Origin: Secundilactobacillus similis DSM 23365 = JCM 2765
GTDB taxonomy: Bacteria; Bacillota; Bacilli; Lactobacillales; Lactobacillaceae
Direction: 5' to 3'
DNA length: 64,000 nt
NCBI RefSeq assembly: GCF_001311075.1
Contig: NZ_BBAD01000002.1
Coordinates: forward strand, 41,769-105,768
The position numbers and the translations under genes were made by a program. Shown here piece after piece: positions 19,848 to 28,160 of this stretch (its first letter is position 1; each line of letters opens with the position of its first letter). The notes beneath the pieces were generated by a model, which did no database searches, was not told the origin of the DNA, and saw nothing but the letters and a program-made list of their open reading frames with translations.

Positions 19848-19999
19848 GAATATACACTCCTATTATTTAGAACCAAATCGGTCTCTTCAATGTGTCGATC
19901 AATATCAATCAACACGACACAGTCTACAGGCGGGGTGTTACCCTCGAATGTCAGTGACCTTAAGAACGTGCGTCAGACTATGACAATATTTCAAAATTC

Positions 20000-20014
20000 T
20001 GTAATTTTTGTAAT
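20000..20014 (+). promoter_or_regulatory. Tandem TGTAAT hexamers upstream of the LysM gene (WalR-box-like)
   Basis: TGTAAT occurs at 20000-20005 and 20009-20014. WalR boxes are two TGTWAH hexamers separated by five bases; here only three T separate them, in a T-run where a base loss would go unnoticed. The neighbouring gene is the kind WalR controls. Confidence 0.3.
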
Positions 20015-20153
20015 ATTGCCAAATTCAGGTCTAAAACCGGAGAAAGTGGTTGATAGCACTATCGAAAACGGTTAATTATGGGTAAAAGTGTATCGTACTA
20101 TATTAAATATGTTACTGATTATCATTTTTTAGTGATGTGGTGTTCGGGGGTAG

Positions 20154-20255
20154 TGTGCGGAGCACTATTCGGCGTAGTGGCCAGAAAGGACGTGGTTGAC
20201 AAATACCTGAAACCTCAGGAACCCTAGAAAGAACAAGTTTAGGTGGCGCCGAATT
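20154..20255 (+). repeat. Modular intergenic repeat, copy F (hairpin-less)
   Basis: The outer arm GTGCGGAGCA (20154-20163) passes directly into TTCGGCGTAGTGGCCAGAAAG and the block ends at GCGCCGAAT (20247-20255). The hairpin body present in copies A-E is absent. The rest of the spacer to the cyclase gene (20256-20567) holds a short frame at 20293 (about 30 codons, gene-remnant-like) and a 10-bp perfect stem at 20425-20453 (GCGTGGGGAC/GTCCCCACGC). Confidence 0.65.
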
Positions 20256-20567
20256 TCGTTGCCTGAAAGTTCGAGCGTCTTGCCGATTTGTAATGGCAAC
20301 AGTCAAGGCAGTACTTGGCGGCGCGTACCGCGACGGTAATCTGCAGCAGGTTGCCAACGACTTAGGCTGGATGACTCATGAATGATTTGCGTTAGTTTCA
20401 CTTTTGACGCCAATACCACATCCGGCGTGGGGACTAGTTACTCGTCCCCACGCTTTGTGCTAATATATAAACTATAAGCGACAGTTTGTGAAAAACGTTT
20501 TTGAAAAAACGGAGTCTGTGGTGCGGGCGTAATTCAGGCCTGCATCCTTACTTGTAGATGTACTGGA

Positions 20568-21707
20568 GTGAAGCAGTTTATGGTTGTAACCGGGAGTATT
20601 ATGACATATCTATTGACGCTGGGCAGCGGCTTGTTGGTGATGGTCGGCGCAATTTCGTTTCTTTACTGGTTGAATGCCAGTACAGCAACCCCGTTTGTCA
20701 TCGCGCATAACCGAATGCTGACGTACATCGCTGGGGGCGTGTTCCTGGTCTTTCTAGTCGCGCAGATTTGGCGCGACCCGGGCGCAGGACCATATCTGGT
20801 CATGTTGATCGTCACGCTGTACATGGTCAACCTGCAGCAGGGAATTCGTTGGCCAGCGCTTCTCAGCGCAGTGCTGATCGTAGTGCTTTATCTTTGGCTC
20901 GGCGCGCGGGTGTCGGTTTTTTCCGCGGTCGGTGTGGTGCTTGCGGTCGTGCTGATCTTCTTAACACAGCGGTTCGCGCGGCAAATGACGCAACACCTCA
21001 CTATGAATGTCATTGCGCTGGTTGTATTTGGTGTGGCAGTACTGGTTAGTGATGTCAATGTGGCTGAAACCGACTCGCTATTCTGGGCACAACAGCTGGT
21101 GACACTGTTGGTGCTTGGCACTTTGTCTTTGACCTTCGATGAACTCATGCGCGCAACCCGGCAGCGGACGGATAAGCTGCACGCGCTGAGTACGATTGAC
21201 GAGCTAACCGGCGTGCAAAACTTCGGCACGTTCAATAAGGAACTCGACCAACTATTTGCTCAATTTCAAAAGGACGGCAAGCAGTACTCCGTTTTTGAAG
21301 GCGACCTCGATCATTTCAAACACATCAACGACACGTACGGCCATCCGGCGGGTAACGTGGTCTTGCGGCAGCTGGCTCTGGAGCTCGATTCGTTCGCTGT
21401 GACCTTACCGTTTCCCGCGACCGCATACCGGCTGGGTGGCGAGGAGTTTGCCATCATCGCCCACACGCAGTTGACCCACGAACAGGCGGTGGCGATTGGT
21501 GAACGGTTCCTGTATTTGCTGACGTTGGTGCGATTCCCGGATGCTGATCCGAACCTGACCATCACGTGTTCAATTGGACAGGCACGTGTGGAGGCTGGCG
21601 ATTACAGTGCCAATGACGTGTACAAGAAGGCTGACCGTAACCTGTACGCCGCCAAGCAGAGCGGGCGTAACTGTGTGCGGGCGCAGGGGGATGCGGCGAC
21701 CGAGTAA
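20568..21707 (+). CDS. Membrane-bound diguanylate cyclase (GGDEF)
   Basis: The 379-residue protein has about six N-terminal membrane helices and a C-terminal GGDEF domain starting near ALSTIDELTGVQNF. The active-site loop reads GGEEF, accepted in active cyclases, and DLDHFKHINDTYGH carries the first metal aspartate. It would make cyclic di-GMP from GTP. No I-site RxxD is obvious before GGEEF. No phosphodiesterase or PilZ protein is visible in the window. The start is uncertain; GTG 20568 and an ATG at 20580 are possible. Confidence 0.82.
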   Translation: MKQFMVVTGSIMTYLLTLGSGLLVMVGAISFLYWLNASTATPFVIAHNRMLTYIAGGVFLVFLVAQIWRDPGAGPYLVMLIVTLYMVNLQQGIRWPALLSAVLIVVLYLWLGARVSVFSAVGVVLAVVLIFLTQRFARQMTQHLTMNVIALVVFGVAVLVSDVNVAETDSLFWAQQLVTLLVLGTLSLTFDELMRATRQRTDKLHALSTIDELTGVQNFGTFNKELDQLFAQFQKDGKQYSVFEGDLDHFKHINDTYGHPAGNVVLRQLALELDSFAVTLPFPATAYRLGGEEFAIIAHTQLTHEQAVAIGERFLYLLTLVRFPDADPNLTITCSIGQARVEAGDYSANDVYKKADRNLYAAKQSGRNCVRAQGDAATE

Positions 21708-21728
21708 CGGGTTTGAAATTAAGCTACT

Positions 21729-21773
21729 AATAAAGGCACCACGGACGTTTGCGGTCCGCGGTGCCTTTATTAG
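21729..21773. terminator. Bidirectional terminator between the cyclase and acyltransferase genes
   Basis: AATAAAGGCACCACGGA pairs with TCCGCGGTGCCTTTATT; T/A runs on both sides. Confidence 0.85.
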
Positions 21774-21810
21774 TGTTGGATTTGTTGGGTGTTTTTTTCA
21801 AGCAAATTAA

Positions 21811-23028
21811 TTATTTAGATTCCAACGCTTTGCGTGCCGCTCTCGCTTTCGCCGCATCCCGGTTCTTCTTCAAAATGTGCCACTGTGGTCGGCCAATGAA
21901 GATGCCGAATGGCGGCACTTTATAACAGAAGAGCGCGATGAGGAAGGAAACCGCTAACGCGAAGGCGTAGCCAACGGGAATGAGTAGTAGGAAGCCCCAA
22001 TCAGGCAGGTTGAAGTAACTGACGATTCGGGTCAAGATGTTGAGCCCCAGCGTTTGGTCAAGGTAGATCCCGAAACTGATGGTGGCGCCAGTTTTGATGA
22101 AGGCTTCAAACCAAGGCCAGATGCCGTGTTCGCGCCAGTACGCGTAGCATTTACCAATCCAAAAGACGAAGATGATCATCAACGTATCGTAAACCAGCAT
22201 GTAGGGTTGGTGAGGCGACAAGGCTGCGGCGCTGCTGAAGCCCATGATCTTGGTGTCCCAAGTGTAGTAGAGCACCGTTCCCAGCCCCATTGCGATGGTG
22301 AACGTGGCGATGAGTTTAATGTGGCGCTGGATAAACGCCCACATATCATTGTAGTGCAACATGGTGTACGTCCCGAAGATGAAGAAGAACTGGTAGGTGA
22401 AGACGTTGACCCCGTAGGATTGGAACCACCAGAGCCAGTGGGTTTTGTCGATGTGTGGATAGACGTATTTGATTACAAACATCAAGATCATCTGAATCGT
22501 AAAACTGATGCCGAGGATCCAGTTATGATAGTTATACAGCCGTTTGAACAGCGTGACGATCAGCGGATAGATGATGTATAACTGCAGCGTGATCAGGATA
22601 TAGTAGAGGTAGAAACGATCACCGTGGATGATGGCATCGAAGTAGGTTTGGCTGAACACTGAGAGATTGGCCAGATGGGGATCAGAGAAGACCATCATGG
22701 CTAATAATAGGAAGAAGTTCCACAACAGGTACGGCCAACCGGAACCGGCGAACCGCTTTTTGAAGAAGGTTGGCCAGTCGTTTCGGTTGTAGTAACTCAA
22801 CGTCAGCACGAGGCCGGTCATGAACATGAAGCCCATTCGGGTAAAGTGCAACATCAAGTGGGTCGACAGCAGGGCCAGATGTTCCCAGCCCGTTGAACTC
22901 ATCTCGTGAAGAAAAACGGTGGTGGAATGGTTTAATAACACCCCGAAAATGAAGAAGATCCGCATAAAGTCGACCTCATAAAGGTGTCGACGCTTCTTTT
23001 TTTGCGCTTGAACAGCTTGAGCTTGCAA
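21811..23028 (-). CDS. Membrane acyltransferase, family 3 (OafA-like)
   Basis: The 405-residue protein has 10 or more membrane segments and the N-terminal pattern of Acyltransf_3 enzymes: DFMRIFFIFGVLLNHSTTVF contains the conserved His (LNHS) and the FMTGLVL segment follows. These proteins O-acylate wall polysaccharides, exopolysaccharides or peptidoglycan. Basic residues flank both ends. The substrate is unknown. It lies convergent to the first diguanylate cyclase; a link to cyclic di-GMP-controlled polysaccharide is an inference only. Confidence 0.8.
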   Translation of the reverse strand: MQAQAVQAQKKKRRHLYEVDFMRIFFIFGVLLNHSTTVFLHEMSSTGWEHLALLSTHLMLHFTRMGFMFMTGLVLTLSYYNRNDWPTFFKKRFAGSGWPYLLWNFFLLLAMMVFSDPHLANLSVFSQTYFDAIIHGDRFYLYYILITLQLYIIYPLIVTLFKRLYNYHNWILGISFTIQMILMFVIKYVYPHIDKTHWLWWFQSYGVNVFTYQFFFIFGTYTMLHYNDMWAFIQRHIKLIATFTIAMGLGTVLYYTWDTKIMGFSSAAALSPHQPYMLVYDTLMIIFVFWIGKCYAYWREHGIWPWFEAFIKTGATISFGIYLDQTLGLNILTRIVSYFNLPDWGFLLLIPVGYAFALAVSFLIALFCYKVPPFGIFIGRPQWHILKKNRDAAKARAARKALESK

Positions 23029-23218
23029 CGTGTGTCACTCCGATCTTTAATTGACTATCAATAATGAGTTAATGATTTAAAAATTGCTGAAACGATAACC
23101 TATCAAGGCTACCAATGGTAACTTAAAGTGAGCTTAAAACGGGCGTAGCCGTCAAGGCCCTTAACTGACCATGCGGCTAACATGATAACAAAGATTACAG
23201 CGAGAAACTAGTCCTAAC

Positions 23219-24679
23219 TCACAGCGGATTTTCAGATTGCGTGTTAAAATGCGTCAAAATCTGCGTTAACCGGGTCCGAAGCTCTGAAATTTGCGTTTTT
23301 GTGAAGTAGGCAACTCCCAGCCGGATGTGGTTCTGGTGGGCCCCAAACAAGAAGTCGGGGCGAACGAGCACTTGGTGCGTTAAAAACTGGTCGTAGTCTG
23401 CGGCGGTGAGCGACCGATTAACGTTTAACTGCACCCAAAAGCTGCTGCCATCAACGGTTGGCTGCTGATACGTTAATTGATCGTCATCGGCTAGTGGTTG
23501 GAGCGCTGTATGGAGCCACTGCGTTCGTTGACGGAGTTGGGCGGTTTGCTGGTTGACCTGGTCAGCGAGATTGGGTTGGGCGAGGAACTGAGTGGCGATA
23601 AGTTGAGGGAAAATACTCATACCGGCTTCCATTTGCTGGCGAATGTCGGCTAAGCGCGTTACCAAGGAAGCGGGCGCCAGCAACCAGCCGATTCGAGTAT
23701 GGCTCCCAACAAGGGACGACAGTGAGCCAACGTAAAGCACGTTATTAGGATCCAACGCCTTCAGTGGCACGATTGGTGACGTTGGGTTAAGGGCGTTGCT
23801 AATGCCAAAGGGGTCGTCTTCCACGATTGGCAGTTTTAGTTGCTGGCAAACTTTGATCAGTGCGCGGCGTTTGGCAAGGGGCATCGCCATCCCGGTTGGA
23901 TTTTGACCATTGGGGTTCACGAATAGGAAGCGAAAGTGGTGCTTATAGTAGGCTTTCTGCAATGCCACGAGGTCGAGACTGCCATCTGGTTGGAGCGGGA
24001 TGCCAAATACCCGGATGCCGGCCACTTGAAAGAGCGCCAGTTGGTAGAAGTAGGAGGGCTTTTCAATCGCAATTGCGTCCCCGTAAGATAGGAGGCCTTG
24101 CGTGATGAGGTAAAAGGCTTGTTGGGCGCCTGAAGTGATGAGAATTTGATCGGGTTGAATAGCTTGCTGGAGCAGGGGAGTTAGGTGCTGAACGAGTTGC
24201 CGTTTGAGGACTGTTGCGCCACTTAAATTAACGCTGGTTTCTTGGTCGATCAGCTGTTCAGCGGAAACGTGATTGAGTGAGATTGGCAAAGCCAGTTCTG
24301 GGGAGATGTTAAAGTGGGCCAGATTAATGACATCGGGTTCGGTTTCCATCGCCCGTAAGCGAGTCAGGTAATTGGCGGGATCGCCGAACCGGTTCGTGGA
24401 CAGGTAGTTCTGCCAGTTCACGTTTTCGGGGAGCACGCCCCACTTGTCGGTGCTGACCCAGGTGCCACTACCGACCTTGCGAACGAGGAGCCCGTTACTG
24501 ACCAGTTCGTTGAGGGCGTGCTGAATCGTTGAGCGGTTCACCACGAGTTTTTCGGCCAATTGCCGTTCAGCGGGAAGTTTTTCGCCGGGAAGCAGGGCGC
24601 CGGTTTCAATGGCGTGGGTGATCAGCGCGATGACGCGTAAGTAGAGTGATTGATGGGTTGCGGGTAATTGCCAGTTCAT
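23219..24679 (-). CDS. pdxR: MocR-family regulator PdxR of vitamin B6 synthesis
   Basis: The 486-residue protein joins an N-terminal GntR winged helix (GEKLPAERQLAEKLVVNRSTIQHALNELVSNGLL) to an aminotransferase-like domain containing NPNGQNPTG, EDDPFG and the SLSSLVGSHTRIGW segment, in which the Schiff-base lysine of enzymes is replaced (SLSS rather than SK). PdxR proteins sense PLP and activate pdxST. Its divergence from pdxS, with palindromic half-sites between, supports this role. ATG 24679 follows AAAGGAT on the minus strand; upstream in-frame ATG 24718 has no ribosome site. Confidence 0.85.
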   Translation of the reverse strand: MNWQLPATHQSLYLRVIALITHAIETGALLPGEKLPAERQLAEKLVVNRSTIQHALNELVSNGLLVRKVGSGTWVSTDKWGVLPENVNWQNYLSTNRFGDPANYLTRLRAMETEPDVINLAHFNISPELALPISLNHVSAEQLIDQETSVNLSGATVLKRQLVQHLTPLLQQAIQPDQILITSGAQQAFYLITQGLLSYGDAIAIEKPSYFYQLALFQVAGIRVFGIPLQPDGSLDLVALQKAYYKHHFRFLFVNPNGQNPTGMAMPLAKRRALIKVCQQLKLPIVEDDPFGISNALNPTSPIVPLKALDPNNVLYVGSLSSLVGSHTRIGWLLAPASLVTRLADIRQQMEAGMSIFPQLIATQFLAQPNLADQVNQQTAQLRQRTQWLHTALQPLADDDQLTYQQPTVDGSSFWVQLNVNRSLTAADYDQFLTHQVLVRPDFLFGAHQNHIRLGVAYFTKTQISELRTRLTQILTHFNTQSENPL

Positions 24680-24698
24680 ACGGATATCCTTTCTAAAA

Positions 24699-24732
24699 TT
24701 GGGTGGTAAAAATACCAACCAATTGGTGGTTT
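24699..24732. promoter_or_regulatory. PdxR operator candidate in the pdxR-pdxS spacer
   Basis: TTGGGTGGTA (24699-24708) and TACCAACCAA (24713-24722) form a near-perfect palindrome. A third half-site, TTGGTGGTTT, follows directly at 24723-24732 in direct orientation. MocR regulators commonly bind such mixed direct and inverted repeats. Confidence 0.6.
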
Positions 24733-24792
24733 TTATTATCTGTCTTCCAGCCTAACATAAACTTAAAATTTAAGCGCTGGAGGGATTCAATT

Positions 24793-25677
24793 ATGACAGA
24801 AACTGGAACAACAACTGTAAAACGTGGTATGGCACAAATGCAAAAGGGTGGCGTCATCATGGACGTTGCCAATGTCGAGCAGGCTAAGGTGGCGGAAGCA
24901 GCCGGCGCCGTTGCCGTGATGGCCCTTGAACGGGTGCCCTCAGATATTCGCGCCGCTGGCGGGGTTGCCAGAATGTCTGACCCCGCGATGATCAAGTCGA
25001 TTATGGACGCGGTGACGATTCCTGTGATGGCCAAGGTTCGAATCGGCCACATTGCCGAAGCGCGCATCTTGGAAGCCATTGGCGTTGACTACATTGATGA
25101 AAGTGAAGTCCTAACCCCAGCCGATGACCAGTACCACATTAAAAAAGACGATTACACGGTGCCGTTTGTTTGCGGCTGCCGCAACCTTGGTGAAGCCCTT
25201 CGGCGAATTGGTGAGGGTGCCTCAATGTTACGGACAAAGGGGGAACCCGGGACCGGCAACATCATTGAAGCGGTTCGGCACATGGAAAAGGTCAATCAAC
25301 AAATCAGCCACGTGGTTGGGGCTACAGAGGCCCAGTTGATGACGATTGCGCGGGATTTGCGGGCGCCTTACGACTTGGTGAAAGAAGTTCATGACACTGG
25401 GAAGTTGCCCGTAGTTAACTTTGCGGCTGGCGGTGTCTCAACCCCAGCAGATGCCGCGTTGATGATGAATTTGGGCGCCGATGGCATCTTCGTTGGGTCA
25501 GGGATCTTTAAGTCTGAGAACCCAGCGAAATTTGCGAAGGCTATTGTGACCGCTACGGCGCACCCAACCGATTACGCGTTGATTGCCAAAGTATCGGAGA
25601 ATCTCGGTAACCCAATGAAGGGCATCGAAATCTCAACGTTGACGGATGACCAAAAGATGGCTGACCGCGGGATCTAG
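24793..25677 (+). CDS. pdxS: Pyridoxal 5'-phosphate synthase subunit PdxS
   Basis: This 294-residue TIM barrel makes PLP from ribose 5-phosphate, glyceraldehyde 3-phosphate and ammonia delivered by PdxT. The [29 protein letters not shown] segment carries the first catalytic lysine, and [11 protein letters not shown] the second. [16 protein letters not shown] and GIFVGSGIF are strongly conserved. ATG 24793 follows GGAGGG. The gene is intact and followed by pdxT after 15 bases. Confidence 0.95.
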   Translation: MTETGTTTVKRGMAQMQKGGVIMDVANVEQAKVAEAAGAVAVMALERVPSDIRAAGGVARMSDPAMIKSIMDAVTIPVMAKVRIGHIAEARILEAIGVDYIDESEVLTPADDQYHIKKDDYTVPFVCGCRNLGEALRRIGEGASMLRTKGEPGTGNIIEAVRHMEKVNQQISHVVGATEAQLMTIARDLRAPYDLVKEVHDTGKLPVVNFAAGGVSTPADAALMMNLGADGIFVGSGIFKSENPAKFAKAIVTATAHPTDYALIAKVSENLGNPMKGIEISTLTDDQKMADRGI

Positions 25678-25692
25678 TGAGGGGATGACAAC

Positions 25693-26253
25693 ATGAAAAT
25701 TGGCGTATTAGCGTTACAGGGCGCTGTGAGTGAGCACCTGGCGCAACTGCAACAGTGTGGCGTAACGGGCCGACCAGTAAAAACACCGGCTGACTTAGCC
25801 GGGTTAGACGGGCTAGTGTTGCCCGGTGGTGAGAGTACTACGATTCGGAAGTTACTGGTGCGCGAAAACCTGCTGGCACCACTGCAAGAACTCGTTAAGC
25901 AGGGCTTTCCAATTTTCGGGACCTGTGCGGGGTTGGTATTGTTAGCGCAACCCGAATCGTTAAATGGCATTAAAGGCACCATGATTCGCAACGGGTTTGG
26001 TCGCCAGCGAGAAAGTTTTGAAGCCGACATTAACGTGGCGGGCTGGTCAAAACCATTTCATGGCGTTTTCATAAGAGCACCGTATTTTGAAACTGTTGGT
26101 GATGCTGCCAAACCGTTGGCAACGTTGCCGGATGGTCGGATTGTTGCCGCGGTTCAGGGTAACATCTTAGTAACCGCGTTCCATCCAGAACTGACGGCGG
26201 ATCACCGGTTCCATCAGTACTTTATTGATCAGTTAGTTAAGACGGCTAGTTAA
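25693..26253 (+). CDS. pdxT: Pyridoxal 5'-phosphate synthase glutaminase subunit PdxT
   Basis: The 186-residue class I-type glutaminase hydrolyses glutamine to feed ammonia to PdxS. MKIGVLALQGAVSEHLAQL and GLVLPGGESTTIRKLL are typical, the nucleophile is the Cys of GTCAGLVLL, and the His-Glu pair is in FHPELTADHRFH. It forms an operon with pdxS. Confidence 0.95.
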   Translation: MKIGVLALQGAVSEHLAQLQQCGVTGRPVKTPADLAGLDGLVLPGGESTTIRKLLVRENLLAPLQELVKQGFPIFGTCAGLVLLAQPESLNGIKGTMIRNGFGRQRESFEADINVAGWSKPFHGVFIRAPYFETVGDAAKPLATLPDGRIVAAVQGNILVTAFHPELTADHRFHQYFIDQLVKTAS

Positions 26254-26263
26254 GGTTTTTATT

Positions 26264-26310
26264 TTGAAAACACCCACTAAATTCTTATCGAACCGGTGGG
26301 TGTTTTTTTG
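26264..26310 (+). terminator. Intrinsic terminator after pdxT
   Basis: AAAACACCCAC pairs with GTGGGTGTTTT, followed by a T-run. Confidence 0.8.
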
Positions 26311-26358
26311 CGGCCTGATTTAGCGGCACGTCACGGTTAAACGAATTTATGAAATCGC

Positions 26359-26386
26359 TTGAAATATATAATCAGTAGCGTATATT
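26359..26386 (+). promoter_or_regulatory. Promoter of the second diguanylate cyclase
   Basis: TTGAAA (26359-26364) and TATATT (26381-26386) are separated by 16 bp, about 80 bp upstream of the start. Confidence 0.5.
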
Positions 26387-26464
26387 AAAGGGTAGACATG
26401 ATATATACGACCGGTTTAGTCGGGATGACGACCGGATAGGCGTTACCGCTAAGGAGCACACGAG

Positions 26465-27599
26465 ATGTACTATGAATTTCAATTTGGTAATCTCTTCCTG
26501 ATACTGGGCGTCATTGCCCTTTCAAAGTGGCTGGAAGATAAGTTAATATCGCAACACACCCGTCAGTGCTAGTGGACACAGTATTGGCAAGCTTTCTCTT
26601 TGCGATGCTGCTCTTTTTGCACACTGAAGTCGTGACCTTTAAAAATATTGGGTCGGGCGCCTATTCATTTGATTGGACGTTTTTGAACATTCAATTGATA
26701 CTTTACATTTTTATGGCCGTCACAGTTCGATCCAGTGTTGGTCGGGGATTCTTGATCGGCGTTGGTCTGCTATTCTACTGGGAGCGGGGCTTCTTTTCAT
26801 ATTGGTATTCATGGCCGACATTGATTGCGGCCTTGGCCATTGCAATGGTGATTTCGCACTTTGGTGAGCAGTTGCTTAAGCACGTTTGGCAAATTTACCT
26901 GAGTGCGGTGGTCATGTGCATTCCTGTTTGGATCGCGGTTGGGACCGCAACTGACGGTGATCAGCTTGGTGACTGGGCCGTTAACTTCGCCATCTTTAGT
27001 GGCCAGTTTATTTTAGTCAACGCCTTTAACGTTCGGTTGCGGCGAGATATAATCGCGAACTGATGCTGACCAAGCAAGCTAATTTTGATGATTTAACCGG
27101 GATTAAGAACTTTCGGGCCTTCAATAATGATTTGAGTCAACAGTACGATGAGTTCAAGGAAACCCAGAATCAATTTATTCTAGTCATGATGGATATTGAC
27201 CACTTTAAAGCCATCAATGACACTTATGGTCACTTGGTTGGCAATTCTGTCCTCAAGCAAACTGCCACGGCGCTTAATGAGTTGGCGAAAGAAGCCGATC
27301 CGGATGCCTATGCCTATCGGGTTGGCGGTGAAGAATTCGGGATTTTGCTACCAGTTAAACCTGGTGATGAACTCTGGACACGACGGTTGTGTCAACAGAT
27401 TCAAACGAAGATTCGGCAACAGCGGTTGATGCTACCGAAAACAACGATCAACTGGACGATTTCGATTGGTTGTGATTATAGCAGTCTTAAAGATGAAGGC
27501 TGTTTGGAAATTTATCGCCGAGCGGATAAGAACCTCTATCATTCGAAGGAAAATGGTCGTGATGCGATTACGATTCAGGGGACGATGATGGAAGGTTAG
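26465..27599 (+). CDS. Membrane-bound diguanylate cyclase (GGDEF), two bases missing
   Basis: Read with one base restored near 26562 and one near 27057 this gives 378 residues, almost the length of the cyclase at 20568. About six membrane helices precede a GGDEF domain beginning at FDDLTGIKNFRAF. The loop is GGEEF and the metal site MDIDHFKAINDTYGH. The two cyclases share architecture but differ widely in the membrane part, so they probably sense different signals. AAGGAG lies eight bases before ATG 26465. If the breaks are real, only the cytosolic GGDEF part (from 27063) would remain. Confidence 0.8.
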
Positions 27600-27612
27600 T
27601 GTGCGAAAATAG

Positions 27613-27905
27613 TGTGCGGAGCGAGGCGGTTAGAAGGCGGCGTGGAAAGGGCTCTAAGTTAAACTACCGGGTTTTGGTAGTTTGGCTTAGAGCCTTTTCA
27701 CATAGCTTTTTGCCTCGCGCAGCACGACTCGACGAAGTCAGAAGCCTATCTGCCATTCGGCGTGGTGGCCAGAAAGTGCGTGGTTGACAAGCTCCAGTCA
27801 CTTAAGGAACCCCGGAAATAACAGTTTAAGCGATGCCGAATTTTGTAGTCTGAGCGCGCCAGTTTTCATGCGGTTTTGGCAAGCGAAGCGCCGACAAACA
27901 GCCAA
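27613..27905 (+). repeat. Modular intergenic repeat, copy C (all three modules)
   Basis: Starts 14 bases after the cyclase stop. The hairpin (27613-27725) has GTGCGGAGCGAGGC and GCCTCGCGCAGCAC outer arms and a private stem, GGCTCTAAGTTAAACTACC with its partner. The second block runs from ATTCGGCGTGGTGGCCAGAAAG (27753) to GATGCCGAAT (27841). A third block, TTTTCATGCGGTTTTGGC...GACAAACAGCC (27862-27903), recurs only in copy E. Confidence 0.75.
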
Positions 27906-28037
27906 CACCTAAATCGCGTTAACCTAAACACAAACGTTAGTAACACCCTAAAGAATATTTCCAACAATCTCATCTAATTTCAGAATACCACCCACTCGAT
28001 TGCTGGACGAAATTCTAGTTTCAATCCAGAATAATTC

Positions 28038-28090
28038 TACATCTTGTATTTATGGCGAGTATTTCGACTGAGTTGACCACAATATGTAGT
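28038..28090 (+). promoter_or_regulatory. Candidate NrdR boxes upstream of nrdD
   Basis: TACATCTTGTAT (28038-28049) and ACAATATGTAGT (28079-28090) resemble the ACAnnATATnnTGT-like NrdR box and lie about 70-120 bp before nrdD. Their spacing, 41 bp, differs from the usual near 31 bp, so this is tentative. The rest of the spacer (27906-28037) shows nothing I can name. Confidence 0.35.
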
Positions 28091-28160
28091 TGAACCCAAC
28101 CGTAAAAGTCGCTATGATGGTCGTAACTGTTAATTGAGATGAGAGATGGGAGTGGATACC

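Noticed and set aside
22054..22581. 175-codon plus-strand frame opposite the acyltransferase gene
   Set aside because: The acyltransferase on the minus strand has membrane helices and family motifs; the plus frame has no recognisable motif.
26387..26464. Cyclic di-GMP riboswitch before the second cyclase
   Set aside because: The leader has short repeats around GACCGG but lacks the conserved GEMM motifs.
27599..27787. 62-codon frame directly after the second cyclase
   Set aside because: It is repeat copy C read as protein.
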